NCBI RefSeq assembly: GCF_012726295.1
Contig: NZ_JABAOB010000006.1
Span: 248,001-312,000 of the forward strand
Length of the DNA stretch: 64,000 nt
DNA from: Chitinophaga sp. Ak27
Lineage (GTDB): Bacteria > Bacteroidota > Bacteroidia > Chitinophagales > Chitinophagaceae
Direction: 5' to 3'
The notes under the pieces were generated by a model. The model had not been told where the DNA came from and did not search any database. It worked only from the letters and a program-made list of their open reading frames with translations. The position numbers were made by a program, and so were the translations under genes. Position 1 is the first letter of the stretch, and each line of letters opens with the position of its first letter. Of the stretch, positions 51,941 through 61,804 are shown piece after piece.

Positions 51941-53845
51941 ATGCATTACGTTTCAGTAGAAGGGCTTACCAAATCTTTTGGCACCAAACCATTATTTAAA
52001 GACATTTCTTTTCACATCGAAGAAGGGGATAAAATAGCGCTGGTGGCGCTCAACGGGACCGGAAAATCCACGCTGTTGCGGATTTTATGCGGAAAGGATG
52101 TGCCAGACGCTGGTAAAGTCTGGATCCATAAGGATGTTACTGTAGTCATGCTGGAGCAACAGTCCGGTTTTGATATGACCAAATCCGTTATCGAAAACAT
52201 CTTTAACCACGATAACCCTGTACTGAACGCTATCAAAGAATATGAACTGCTCACAGAAGAGGGCCACGGAGAGCCTGACCTAGATAAATTGACAGCCTCC
52301 ATTGCTAAAATGGATGAGCTAAATGCCTGGCATTTCGATGCTAAAGTAAAACAGATATTAGGAAAACTTAATATACACAACCTCGACCAGCCCGTTGGTT
52401 CCCTATCCGGCGGACAACAAAAACGGGTGGCACTCGCTAAGGTCCTGATTGAAATTGGCTTTGAACACAAGCATGTGCTGCTGATCATGGACGAGCCCAC
52501 TAACCACCTGGATGTGAGTATGATCGAATGGTTGGAAAACTACCTGGACCAGGAACGGGTTACCTTACTGTTGGTAACCCACGACCGCTACTTCCTCGAC
52601 AGCGTATGTAACGAAATAATGGAGCTGGACCAGGAACAACTGTTTATCTATAAGGGAGACTATGAAAATTACTTGGAAAAGAAAGCTGCCAGGGAAGAAA
52701 GTGAAAAAGCAAGCGTAGACAAGGCCCGAAACCTGTACCGGAAAGAATTGGAATGGATGCGAAAACAGCCCAAAGCCCGCACCACCAAATCTAAAGCCAG
52801 GCAGGATAATTTTTACGAAGTAAAAGAGAAAGCCAGCCAAAGAGTAGCCGATCAACAGTTGGAACTTAATGTTAAAATGACCCGCCTGGGTGGAAAAATC
52901 CTGGAGCTGAAGAAAGTTTATAAGTCATACGGAGATCTGACAATCCTGAAAGGGATGGACTATACTTTCAAAAGGGGAGAGCGCGTAGGTATTGTGGGTA
53001 AAAACGGCGTGGGAAAGTCTACTTTCCTGAATATGCTGTTGGGCACAGAACAACCCGACTCCGGAAAAATCAATGTGGGTGAAACCATTGTGTTTGGTAA
53101 CTATTCCCAGTCAGGCCTGGTGGTGAAAGAAGATATGCGGGTAATTGAGTTCGTAAAGAATATTGCTGAAAATTTCCCCCTGGCTGACGGAACCAAAGTA
53201 AGCGCTGCACAATTCCTCGAATTATTCCTGTTTCCCGCAGAGAAACAATACACCTATATTTCTAAGCTGAGCGGTGGGGAAAAAAGAAGACTACACCTGC
53301 TGTCTATTTTATTCCGTAATCCCAACTTCCTGGTATTGGATGAACCTACCAATGACCTGGATTTGCCCACGCTAAGCATCCTGGAGAGCTTCCTGCAGGA
53401 CTTCCAGGGATGTGTGATCATTGTGAGCCACGACCGTTATTTCATGGACAAACTGGTAGATCACCTGCTTGTTTTTGAAGGGGATGGTGAAATACGTGAT
53501 TTCCCGGGTAACTATACCCAGTACCGCGAATGGCAGAAGGAAGAAGATAAAAAGAAAACAGCTGCGCCTAAGAAGGAAGTAATGCCTGAACCAACGGTAA
53601 TGGCTACACTACCTACGGAAAGCAAAGCCCGTAAAATGTCTTTTAAAGAGAAGCGTGAGTTGGAATTGCTGGAGAAAGAAATCGAACAATTGGAAACAGA
53701 AAAGAAAACCATTGAAACGGCGTTATCCAGTGGTGAACTTAGCTTCGATAAGATAGAACCCATGACACATCGCATTGGGGAGATCATCCAATTACTCGAT
53801 GATAAAGGCATGCGGTGGCTGGAACTCAGTGAACTAAATTTGTAG
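51941..53845 (+). CDS. ABC-F family ATP-binding protein (Uup-like)
   Basis: The 634-residue protein has two ABC domains without membrane segments: Walker A ALNGTGKSTLLRI and GKNGVGKSTFLNM; signatures SLSGGQQKR and KLSGGEKRR; Walker B LLIMDEPTNHLD and LVLDEPTNDLD. A linker around 240-310 is charged, and a C-terminal coiled coil (about 560-634) fits the Uup type, which binds DNA or ribosomes. Likely acts on stalled ribosomes (family knowledge). Confidence 0.93.
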   Translation: MHYVSVEGLTKSFGTKPLFKDISFHIEEGDKIALVALNGTGKSTLLRILCGKDVPDAGKVWIHKDVTVVMLEQQSGFDMTKSVIENIFNHDNPVLNAIKEYELLTEEGHGEPDLDKLTASIAKMDELNAWHFDAKVKQILGKLNIHNLDQPVGSLSGGQQKRVALAKVLIEIGFEHKHVLLIMDEPTNHLDVSMIEWLENYLDQERVTLLLVTHDRYFLDSVCNEIMELDQEQLFIYKGDYENYLEKKAAREESEKASVDKARNLYRKELEWMRKQPKARTTKSKARQDNFYEVKEKASQRVADQQLELNVKMTRLGGKILELKKVYKSYGDLTILKGMDYTFKRGERVGIVGKNGVGKSTFLNMLLGTEQPDSGKINVGETIVFGNYSQSGLVVKEDMRVIEFVKNIAENFPLADGTKVSAAQFLELFLFPAEKQYTYISKLSGGEKRRLHLLSILFRNPNFLVLDEPTNDLDLPTLSILESFLQDFQGCVIIVSHDRYFMDKLVDHLLVFEGDGEIRDFPGNYTQYREWQKEEDKKKTAAPKKEVMPEPTVMATLPTESKARKMSFKEKRELELLEKEIEQLETEKKTIETALSSGELSFDKIEPMTHRIGEIIQLLDDKGMRWLELSELNL

Positions 53846-53890
53846 CCCTCGTACTATTTTTTTATTTTTACTATACCTTATTATTCTGTC

Positions 53891-53919
53891 ATTATCCCCT
53901 TATTATCCCCTTATTATCC
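53891..53919 (+). repeat. ATTATCCCCTT direct repeat, period 11
   Basis: Two copies of ATTATCCCCTT and a partial third (ATTATCC) lie just before the acyltransferase start region, 12-40 bases upstream of ATG 53931. Confidence 0.6.
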
Positions 53920-53930
53920 ATTTGTATTGT

Positions 53931-55165
53931 ATGCTTAGAAATTTAAACCAACGTGTTTATGCCCAGCTTCGGAGAGTACGTCTTCGGGAAAATTTATTCC
54001 TCAAATTGATGGGTTACGCTTTATCGCAATCTTTTCGGTTTTCATTTTTCATGTTAGTGAAATCCTGAATGTGAAGGACAAATCAATTTATTATGATGCT
54101 ATGTGTGCTAATAGCATATGGAAAACCTATATTTCTCACGGCGGATACGGTGTACAGCTTTTTTTTGCTATCAGCGGTTTTATTCTGGCGCTCCCTTTTG
54201 TACAGCACTACCTGGCTGGAGCTAAGCAGCCCGTTATGAAGCAATATTTTTTAAGAAGATTAACCAGGCTGGAGCCGCCATATATCCTGATAATGATATT
54301 GCTTTTTGTGTATATTGTTTTCTTGCAACATAAATATACGTTTAATCAGCTGTTACCCAGTTTGCTGGCTTCCCTGACCTATTCACATAATTTTTTTTAC
54401 GGTGCGGATATATTACCTATTGTCAATCCTGTGGCCTGGACACTAGAGATAGAAGTACAGTTCTATATACTGGCTCCATTGCTGGCTGCTTTCTTTTTTA
54501 AGTCGCATAATGCGTATGCCAGGAGGATAAAGATTATCTCAGCAATTTTAGTATTTATTGTGATACAGCAACTATATGTTTTTAAATTTAGATGGCTGTA
54601 TGATCAAATGCAGTTTTTTTTATTAGGATTTCTTCTCGCTGACTTATATGTGGAACCGCTCAATCTTCAGGTATCAAAATGGAGCGCTATTATTTCGGGG
54701 GCATTAAGTTTATTTGGTATTTGGTTATACCGGCCAGAGGCGAGAGATCCATTCTTATGGAAAGTCGGGTGGGGCGTTGCGCTTCCGGTAATGATATTTG
54801 TATTATATTATCTCGCATTATTCACAATATTCTGGAAGAATATTTTCAGCAAAAAGTTCTTGGTAGTCATTGGTGGCATGTGCTATACCATTTACTTAAT
54901 CCACGGTCCTATTATTTCAATTGTGGCGAACTACTTGTTAAAGTATCAATTTAGTAAGTGGTCCCCGATAAACTATCTTATTATCTCAGTGGTATTTTCC
55001 CTCATAACATTGGGTGCGAGTTGCTTGTTCTTTATCGTCGTAGAGAGGCCGTGCATGCAAAAAGATTGGTATAAGAGATTACTTTTCCTAAGAAAAAATG
55101 TTATTGTACCAGCTCGGCTAAATACAAATGCTTTAGCAGAGGTAGAGAGGGCCCAAGGAATTTAA
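53931..55165 (+). pseudogene. Acyltransferase family 3 gene with a frameshift near its start
   Basis: The main frame (GTG 54071 onward) lacks the usual N-terminus, but the same frame upstream reads IPQIDGLRFIAIFSVFIFH from 53996, the classic acyltransferase_3 start. That frame has no start codon and meets TAG at 53936. The ATG 53931 frame (MLRNLNQRVYAQLRRV) is offset by one base and runs to a stop at ~54066-54068. So either a single-base change broke the gene (or the assembly), or a -1 shift occurs; AAATTTA at 53990-53996 is in the right phase for that. The rest is an intact multispanning O-acyltransferase. Confidence 0.7.
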
Positions 55166-55300
55166 GAAATCAAAAGAAACCAATGGGCATTTAGGAATTC
55201 ACCTCTAAAGCTTTCATTGAAGAATTACACATAGGATTGTTCATTGAGTGTGTGGGGATCAATTTCATAGCTTTTCATTTCTAACAGTTCAAGGTCAAAC

Positions 55301-55344
55301 GGGGATTAACTAATAGTGTGATAACTTAAAGTTAATCCCCTTTT
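55301..55344 (+). terminator. Terminator after the acyltransferase
   Basis: GGGGATTAACT pairs with AGTTAATCCCC (55301-55311 with 55330-55340) and is followed by TTTT. Confidence 0.75.
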
Positions 55345-55400
55345 GTCAGATTAAGTTGTGAATATTTCACTTTGTTTTATTATAAATTATCGGGAGGACA

Positions 55401-57002
55401 CTAATGCTGCCTGCTTTCTTGTTGCTTTTTCCACTCTTCCAGTGCCACTATTTTTTTATTTTGCTCAATTAGGTAAAGCGTTAATTCTTCCACTTTTTCC
55501 AACAACTTTTTGTTCATCTCTCCTACGTCGATACCCTCTTTTGCTACTTCTACCGCAGAGGGAATACCTTCCAGGTGCTGATATGTGGTTACATATTTTT
55601 CAACAGCTGCTAATGGAGAAAGGGGATAGTCTTTATGAAATACATAATCGGCCCAGCCTGTTTGCGTTACTTTAACGCGTTGCGCGGTGATCGTGCCTTT
55701 CACGGAAAGTTCGGATTGGGGAGCCAGGGTACCGATACCTACCAGACCTTGGTTGGTAATGTTTAATACGCCTTGGGCAGGAGGGGTGCTACCGCCTACT
55801 CCGCCAAGTTTAAGGGCATTGTCGCCTTCATTGATCCAGAACCTGCTGTCACCATTAGACTGCATGGTAATAGAAGCTTTATTATTAACCGGATCATATA
55901 TATTGAATTTACCGAAGAAGGTGTTGGTACCAACGCCTACGCCAATTTCATTAATAGTAATATTCGTTTGATTACTGCTGGTAGTTCCACCTGAGAGAGC
56001 TAATGGAATATACCGTGTAGCCCCTGGAGTTCTGTCGTAGCCAATAAGCACTGCTGTGCCATTTGATACCCCTATTTCTGCGGCTGGACCGGTTCCGTTG
56101 GCATTATACCATCCTTTAAAACGGCCTTGCCCCTCCCAGTCGGTGGCCCCAAAGCCATCGATTCTTCCTATCTGGTTGGTACCTGCGTAAAATTTGAAAC
56201 CATTGGCAACATTTCTAACATTGATACCAAACCACATGTGCTGAGGCTCGATACCAATGGCATAATCTCCCGATGCGCTGCCTAATGCAGGATGCAGGGT
56301 GATCCGGGTGCCAACGCTCCTGGTAGTAAAGGTGGGACCACCCAATCCAACAGGGTCAAAACTGATGTTATTGGAGGTGGCATTATTTAATCTTAAGCCG
56401 TAACCCATAGTCACCAGTCCATTGGCATCTATGCGCATCCTTTCTGGCTGGGCGGTGCCACCACCTCCCAATCCCGTATGGAAGCTCATTTCACCCGGCG
56501 TAGTACTGTAGCTGCCACCACGGAGCCCTATTTCAGCTCCCCGGTAGCCATTGGCATCCCTGGTGCCACCAGAAATACTCAGGGCAACATTGGGATTATT
56601 AGTGTTGATAATGGTGGCTGCCAGGGCGGTGCCAATACTCACTACGCCAGATGCCCTTGAAATGGAGAAAGGGTTGTTCAAAAAAGTACCGTTATCCGCA
56701 TAACTCCATATCTTGAAATCCGTTCCCGCGTTACTTCCTGTTTCCTGGCCCTGTAATACAAAGCTCCATCTTAAATTGGCGCCCGCTGGAGTGGCCGACC
56801 CACCAAAAAAATCATAATGCCTCGTCCCGCCGGTGCTGGTGCCCTGGAAAGTTTGCATAAAACCAGAAGTAAATTTTCCGCTGATCCATGCATTTGCATT
56901 TTGGGCTGACAGCGCCTGATTTTTGATGTAAGCAGTATCCTGTGCGGATAATGTAAATGGAATAGTACCTGAGATTAACAGGGACAATAGCTTTTTTCTC
57001 AT
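55401..57002 (-). CDS. Secreted repeat protein with tail-fibre-like C-terminus
   Basis: The 533-residue protein has a signal peptide (MRKKLLSLLISGTIPFTLSA). The body is Gly/Thr/Asn-rich with short beta-strand repeats, as in fibre or adhesin-like proteins. It ends with LSVKGTITAQRVKVTQTGWADYVF-type sequence (segmented), then PLAAVEKY and a coiled coil near 490-530, a tail found on many Bacteroidota secreted proteins resembling an endosialidase-type chaperone linker. Function unknown; probably cell-surface. Confidence 0.7.
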   Translation of the reverse strand: MRKKLLSLLISGTIPFTLSAQDTAYIKNQALSAQNANAWISGKFTSGFMQTFQGTSTGGTRHYDFFGGSATPAGANLRWSFVLQGQETGSNAGTDFKIWSYADNGTFLNNPFSISRASGVVSIGTALAATIINTNNPNVALSISGGTRDANGYRGAEIGLRGGSYSTTPGEMSFHTGLGGGGTAQPERMRIDANGLVTMGYGLRLNNATSNNISFDPVGLGGPTFTTRSVGTRITLHPALGSASGDYAIGIEPQHMWFGINVRNVANGFKFYAGTNQIGRIDGFGATDWEGQGRFKGWYNANGTGPAAEIGVSNGTAVLIGYDRTPGATRYIPLALSGGTTSSNQTNITINEIGVGVGTNTFFGKFNIYDPVNNKASITMQSNGDSRFWINEGDNALKLGGVGGSTPPAQGVLNITNQGLVGIGTLAPQSELSVKGTITAQRVKVTQTGWADYVFHKDYPLSPLAAVEKYVTTYQHLEGIPSAVEVAKEGIDVGEMNKKLLEKVEELTLYLIEQNKKIVALEEWKKQQESRQH

Positions 57003-57062
57003 AGATAAAGAATAGAGGTTTTATGGAAAATTTATTCAGTTAACAAAACACGACAGTAATAT

Positions 57063-57098
57063 AAAAAAAATATCTGCAAATAATTTATTTGCAGATAT
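57063..57098 (-). terminator. Terminator of the tRNA-Arg transcript
   Basis: TATCTGCAAAT pairs with ATTTGCAGATA around a 5-base loop; on the minus strand it is followed by a run of T8. Confidence 0.85.
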
Positions 57099-57106
57099 CA
57101 GGTAGT

Positions 57107-57176
57107 AGCCTCGTCAAGAATCGAACTTGAATCTGGAGCTTCGGAAACTCTTATACTATCCATTGTACTACGAGGC
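57107..57176 (-). tRNA. tRNA-Arg (anticodon CCG)
   Basis: Read on the minus strand, acceptor GCCTCGT pairs with ACGAGGC, the T-arm is TCAAG-TTCGATT-CTTGA, and the anticodon loop is TTCCGAA, giving CCG (bases 57142-57144). The D-arm contains AATGGATAG. The CCA end is not encoded. The anticodon stem has one A-C mismatch and a G-U pair at its ends. Confidence 0.9.
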
Positions 57177-57187
57177 CGGAAAGAACG

Positions 57188-57219
57188 CAAAACTACATTT
57201 TCTGTTGTACAATCCCAAA
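57188..57219 (-). promoter_or_regulatory. Promoter of tRNA-Arg
   Basis: On the minus strand, TTTG (-33), a 20-base spacer and TAGTTTTG (-7, 57195-57188) precede the tRNA 5' end by 11 bases. Confidence 0.7.
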
Positions 57220-57224
57220 TCAGG

Positions 57225-57791
57225 TTAAAGATTAATATTACTTTTAAAGATTTTGACCGCAATAGCCAGCAGGATAACCCCGAAAAATTTACGTAATACC
57301 ATCAGCCCCGCCTTGCCCAGCAAGCGTTCTATGTAATTCAGGCAGCGTAATACAATGTATACGATGACCAGGTTGAGGCAGATGCCTGCGAGGATATTAT
57401 ACTGTCCGAAGTCGGCTTTCAGCGACATAATGGTGGTCAGGGTGCCGGAGCCGGCTATCAGGGGAAAGGCAATGGGCACTACACTGCCAGCTTTGGCGTC
57501 GGGGTCTGTCTTGAAAAGTTCGAGGCCCAGGATCATTTCCAGTCCTATCACGAAAATAACGATGGAACCCGCTACAGCAAAGGAGTGCACATCAACGCTC
57601 AGCAATTTCAGGAAGGGCTCGCCCACCAGCAGAAACAGTATCATCAGGAAACCCGAAGCCAGCGTTGCTTTGCCGGCATCTATATGTCCCAGCTTTTCCT
57701 TCAGGGATACCAATACAGGGATAGATCCTACAATGTCGATAACTGCGAATAACGTAAAGGTAATAGCCAAAATTTGGTCGATACTGAACAT
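57225..57791 (-). CDS. MarC family membrane protein
   Basis: The 188-residue protein has six predicted membrane helices and the MarC/UPF0056 features: an N-terminal FTLFAVIDIVGSIPV, VFVIGLEMILGLELF and VPIAFPLIAGSGTLTTIM. It is annotated in other organisms as a NAAT-type transporter, with unclear physiology. It is divergent from the XRE-cupin gene, sharing an 87-base intergenic region. Confidence 0.93.
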   Translation of the reverse strand: MFSIDQILAITFTLFAVIDIVGSIPVLVSLKEKLGHIDAGKATLASGFLMILFLLVGEPFLKLLSVDVHSFAVAGSIVIFVIGLEMILGLELFKTDPDAKAGSVVPIAFPLIAGSGTLTTIMSLKADFGQYNILAGICLNLVIVYIVLRCLNYIERLLGKAGLMVLRKFFGVILLAIAVKIFKSNINL

Positions 57792-57853
57792 GTGTGCTAT
57801 TTTGTGTAAATATAGTCAGAATGGCCTGGGTTTTATCCTAGCCCCATTCTGCT

Positions 57854-57861
57854 TATATTTG
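57854..57861 (+). promoter_or_regulatory. -7 box of the XRE-cupin gene
   Basis: TATATTTG matches TAnnTTTG and lies 17 bases before ATG 57879. Confidence 0.55.
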
Positions 57862-57878
57862 TTGAATACTGCTATTTT

Positions 57879-58463
57879 ATGACGGAGGATATTATTATTC
57901 AGATCAGTAATAAGATCAAGGAAAAGAGAAAGAGCAAAGGAATCACCATCCAGGAGTTGGCCGATAGGGCTGAAGTGAGCAAAGGACTGATCTCCCAGAT
58001 TGAAAATAACAGAACTGTGCCGTCCCTGCTCGTACTGATCAATATTATCCGGGCACTACGCCTCGATATGAACGAGTTCTTCAACGAAATAGACCAGCAA
58101 ACGCAATGCGCCAAAGTAATAATCAAGCAGAAAGCCGCTTACCAGGAGTTTGAAAAAGAACCGGCCAAAGGATTTGTATACAAACGGGTGCTGACTAAAA
58201 ATGTGAAAAACTTCCCGGTAGACATCGTACTGCTGGAATTAAAGAAAGGAGCCCATCGTACCCAAACTGTGAAAACCGATGCCTATGAATATAAATATAT
58301 CATTAAAGGCACGGTAGAATACCTCATCGATAATGAAAAATACATTCTCGAAGAAGGTGATTCTCTCTTCTTCGACGGCCGCCTGGGACATAAACCCCGT
58401 AATATTGGCCCCGATAACGCCCAGATCCTCGTGGTATATTTCTTCCTGGATTCAGAGAAATAG
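57879..58463 (+). CDS. XRE-family regulator with cupin domain
   Basis: The 194-residue protein has an N-terminal helix-turn-helix (ISNKIKEKRKSKGITIQELADRAEVSKGLISQIENNRTVPS in parts, residues ~5-60) and a C-terminal cupin_2 domain (YIIKGTVEYLIDNEKYILEEGDSLFFDG, in parts; residues ~115-190) that would bind a small ligand. It may control the SusC/SusD genes ~100 bases downstream (inference). Confidence 0.93.
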   Translation: MTEDIIIQISNKIKEKRKSKGITIQELADRAEVSKGLISQIENNRTVPSLLVLINIIRALRLDMNEFFNEIDQQTQCAKVIIKQKAAYQEFEKEPAKGFVYKRVLTKNVKNFPVDIVLLELKKGAHRTQTVKTDAYEYKYIIKGTVEYLIDNEKYILEEGDSLFFDGRLGHKPRNIGPDNAQILVVYFFLDSEK

Positions 58464-58473
58464 AATATACAAA

Positions 58474-58532
58474 TACTTAACATTAAATTTAGTATAACTT
58501 AACAGTTCGGTCATATTGGACCATCACCTTTG
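58474..58532 (+). promoter_or_regulatory. Pho-box-like promoter of susC
   Basis: Heptamers TTAACAT (58477), TTTAGTA (58488), TTAACAG (58499) and GTCATAT (58510) recur every 11 bp. The -7 box CACCTTTG is at 58525-58532. The 59 bases align without gaps to 63466-63524 with 45 identities. An 11-bp period is typical of PhoB/OmpR-type response regulators (established). Confidence 0.6.
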
Positions 58533-58566
58533 CATGTAAATAAAATTTTACCCAAACCTACTTTAC

Positions 58567-61500
58567 ATGCAATCAAATCTACGTCGTGCGCTCAAAAGGC
58601 AGCTACGCGCTCTGCTATTGCTGTTGCTTATCAGCTCATCAGTTTTCGCACAACAAGCCATCACCGGAAAGGTTATCTCAGGCGATGACCGCCAGCCCGT
58701 TATCGGCGCTACGGTTAAAGTGTTGGGCGCCAACCGCGGAGCGGTAACAGATGCCAACGGTAACTTTGCCCTCTCTGCCCCGGGCAATGGAGTACTCGAA
58801 ATCACTTTTATTGGTTTCCTTCCGCAGCAATTTCCGCTCAAAGGAGCTACAGACATTACTATTGCCCTACAACCTGACAAAAAAGCATTGGATGAAGTAG
58901 TAGTTACGGCACTGGGTATACGAAAAGAAGTAAAACGGGTAGGGTATGCCGTTCAGGAAGTAAAAGGCGCCGACCTGGTAAAAGCCCGTGAACCTAATCC
59001 GGTTAACGGATTAGTCGGAAAAGTAGCCGGCCTCACCGTAGGTGCTTCCGCTGAGTTATTGGCCGCTCCACAGGTATTATTAAGAGGCAATAATATCGGG
59101 CTCTATGTAGTAGATGGCGTACCTATTAACTCCGACACCTGGAACATTTCACCCGATGATATTGAAAGCTATACCGTACTGAAAGGCGTTACCGCCTCCG
59201 CGTTGTACGGCTCCCGTGGCCTGAACGGCGCCATCATGATCACCACCAAAAAAGGAACTAAAGACAAGCGTGGCCTGTCCATCGACTTTAACTCCAGCAC
59301 CATGTTCGAAAAAGGATTCAATGCCATCCCTAAAGTACAGGATGAGTATGGCCCCGGCGACCATGGTAAATACGCGTTTGTAGACGGTAAAGGAAACGGA
59401 ACCAACGATGGCGACTACGATGTATGGGGACCAAAGTTTGAAGGACAATTAATTCCTCAATACGATAGTCCCGTGGATCCAGCTACCGGTAAACGCACCG
59501 GCACCCCATGGGTAGCACGCGGTAAAAACAACCTGCAGCGCTTCCTGCAAACAGGCATGCTTAGCACCAACAACATCGCCGTTTCCTCTCACACGGAAAA
59601 AGCCGATTTGCGCTTCTCCCTGTCACATTCCTACCAGAAAGGAATTGTGCCCAATACTTCTCTAAACATTACCAACTTCAACATCTCTGCAGGCTATAAC
59701 TTCAGCCCACGCCTGCGCCTGGATGCCTACATGAATTACAACCGCCAGTACACCAACAACTTCCCGGATGTAACTTATGGCCCCAACAGTATCATTTATA
59801 ATACCCTGATCTGGGCCGGCGCCGACTGGAGCATGGATGATATGCGCAACTACTGGCAACCAGGTAAAGAAGGCATCCAGTCGATATATGCCGAATACCA
59901 ACGCTATCATAACCCATGGTTTATGACCTACGAATGGTTACGCGGGCATTACAAAACAGATGTAAACGGTTATGCCAAACTGAATTATAAGTTCAACGAT
60001 AAATTGGAGCTGCTCGCCCGTACACAGGTGACTACCTACGACCTGATGAGAAATGAAAAAGTACCTTTCTCTGCGCACCCTTATGGCATGGAAGAAGGTA
60101 AAGGTAACTACCGGGAAGACAAACGCTCGTTGTTTGAAAACAATACCGATGTGTTGTTATCTTATACCAATGTATTCCCCCGTAAAATAGGGATTCATGC
60201 CTCTGTTGGCGCTAACGCCCGTTCATACCGGTATAATTCCAGCTTTGTAACCACCAACTACCTGAATGCGCCCGGATGGTATGGCTTTGCCAATAGCCGC
60301 GATCCACTGTTTGCTACCAACTATTCGGCCCAGATGCTGGTATTGAGCGCATATGGTTATGTAGATATTGACCTGGGTAAGTACGCGACTATCTCGCTCA
60401 CAGATCGTTTCGATAAAAACTCCAGTTTGCCTCCTCACAACAACGTATATTCCTATCCTTCTGTGGCTATCAGTACTGTAGTATCTGATTATGTGCAACT
60501 GCCAGAAGTGGTATCCTTCCTGAAACTGAGAGGATCTTATGCCAACGTAAAAGGAGGATTCACCCAGGCTACTATAGGCGCTACGCCGCTGGCCAGTTAT
60601 CCGTTGGGATATGGTGCAGAGTACCAGTCTTCCTACGATGGTCCGATTTTCAATACCAAATTTTACAATGTTCTCCCCGTATACCAGAACCAGGCGGGTG
60701 CTTATGTTTCCCAAACAATTGCTAATCCTGACCTGAAACCATTTGCTACCAAGGTGTTTGAAACCGGATTGGATATCCGCTTCCTCAAAAACCGCATAGG
60801 TATCGACGCTACTTACTTTACCAGCAAGAACGGTCCGCAGATCTATGACGTGATTATCCCCGGCTCTACCGGGTTTGCGAAAAACCGTATCAATGGTGTG
60901 AACACCCGCAAAGTAGGATATGAGTTTACCCTGAATGGTAGTCCACTCAGGAATCCCAATGGCCTGAACTGGAATATAACTGCCAACTGGTCTACCTTCC
61001 AGGAAAAGTATATCAGCATTTATGATGGTGAAACTAAGCTGGATGCTTATACCGGTGTGGGCGACAGGGTGGATAAAATCTACGGTAGCAAGTTTGTAAG
61101 AAACCAGAGTGGACAAATTATCAATGGGGATGATGGACGTCCGGTAGTGAATTCTACTCCGCAGTTCCTGGGATATGCCAATCCGGACTGGGTTTGGGGC
61201 GTAAACAACAGCTTCAGCTATAAAGGTGTGAGCCTCAGCTTCCAGTTCGATGGCCGCGTAGGTGGTAGCATGATCGATTACATTCAACAGCAAACTTTCC
61301 GTGGTGGCCGTAATATCCTTACCACACAAGGTGCTATGGGAGATGCCCGTTACCAGGATTATAAAGGTGTGAAATCATACCAGGGCGACGGCGTAGTGGT
61401 GAGCAATGGCGTGCCTATCCAGTATGATAATAACGGAAATGTAACCAACTACGATAAGTTGCAGTATGCTCCGAATACTACCAAAGCATTTCTGCAGGAT

Positions 61501-61776
61501 TATATCAGCGTGTACTATAAAACCAATGAAGCCAACCTGATCAGCAAAACATTTGCAAAACTGCGCGAAGTAACGATCGGTTATGCTTTGCCTGCCAACA
61601 TGCTGAAAGGAACGTTTATCCGTGGTGCAAATATCTCTTTCGTAGGCAGAAACCTCTTGTACTTTGCTAAGAACAAAGATGTGGATATCGACCAGTATCC
61701 TGGTACACAGGGAATATCTACCCTGCAGTCGCCTACGACTAAACGTTATGGCTTCAACGTAAATCTCACATTCTGA
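58567..61776 (+). CDS. SusC/RagA-family TonB-linked outer membrane transporter
   Basis: The 1069-residue protein has a signal peptide, a carboxypeptidase-regulatory-like domain (ITGKVISGDDRQPVIGATVKV..., ~28-105), a TonB-box region (ALDEVVVTALGI), a plug (VLLRGNNIGLYVVDGVPI; ASALYGSRGLNGAIMITTKKG) and a large beta-barrel ending in RYGFNVNLTF. There is no FecR-interacting STN domain, so it is not an ECF-coupled type. With SusD it imports a bulky nutrient; the Pho-box-like promoter hints at a phosphorus-containing one (inference). Confidence 0.95.
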   Translation: MQSNLRRALKRQLRALLLLLLISSSVFAQQAITGKVISGDDRQPVIGATVKVLGANRGAVTDANGNFALSAPGNGVLEITFIGFLPQQFPLKGATDITIALQPDKKALDEVVVTALGIRKEVKRVGYAVQEVKGADLVKAREPNPVNGLVGKVAGLTVGASAELLAAPQVLLRGNNIGLYVVDGVPINSDTWNISPDDIESYTVLKGVTASALYGSRGLNGAIMITTKKGTKDKRGLSIDFNSSTMFEKGFNAIPKVQDEYGPGDHGKYAFVDGKGNGTNDGDYDVWGPKFEGQLIPQYDSPVDPATGKRTGTPWVARGKNNLQRFLQTGMLSTNNIAVSSHTEKADLRFSLSHSYQKGIVPNTSLNITNFNISAGYNFSPRLRLDAYMNYNRQYTNNFPDVTYGPNSIIYNTLIWAGADWSMDDMRNYWQPGKEGIQSIYAEYQRYHNPWFMTYEWLRGHYKTDVNGYAKLNYKFNDKLELLARTQVTTYDLMRNEKVPFSAHPYGMEEGKGNYREDKRSLFENNTDVLLSYTNVFPRKIGIHASVGANARSYRYNSSFVTTNYLNAPGWYGFANSRDPLFATNYSAQMLVLSAYGYVDIDLGKYATISLTDRFDKNSSLPPHNNVYSYPSVAISTVVSDYVQLPEVVSFLKLRGSYANVKGGFTQATIGATPLASYPLGYGAEYQSSYDGPIFNTKFYNVLPVYQNQAGAYVSQTIANPDLKPFATKVFETGLDIRFLKNRIGIDATYFTSKNGPQIYDVIIPGSTGFAKNRINGVNTRKVGYEFTLNGSPLRNPNGLNWNITANWSTFQEKYISIYDGETKLDAYTGVGDRVDKIYGSKFVRNQSGQIINGDDGRPVVNSTPQFLGYANPDWVWGVNNSFSYKGVSLSFQFDGRVGGSMIDYIQQQTFRGGRNILTTQGAMGDARYQDYKGVKSYQGDGVVVSNGVPIQYDNNGNVTNYDKLQYAPNTTKAFLQDYISVYYKTNEANLISKTFAKLREVTIGYALPANMLKGTFIRGANISFVGRNLLYFAKNKDVDIDQYPGTQGISTLQSPTTKRYGFNVNLTF

Positions 61777-61804
61777 TCACGCTCATTTATTAAACAAGCT
61801 TTGT

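Noticed and set aside
60223..61329. 368-residue minus-strand ORF inside susC
   Set aside because: Antisense to the SusC barrel coding region; low-complexity translation typical of a shadow frame.
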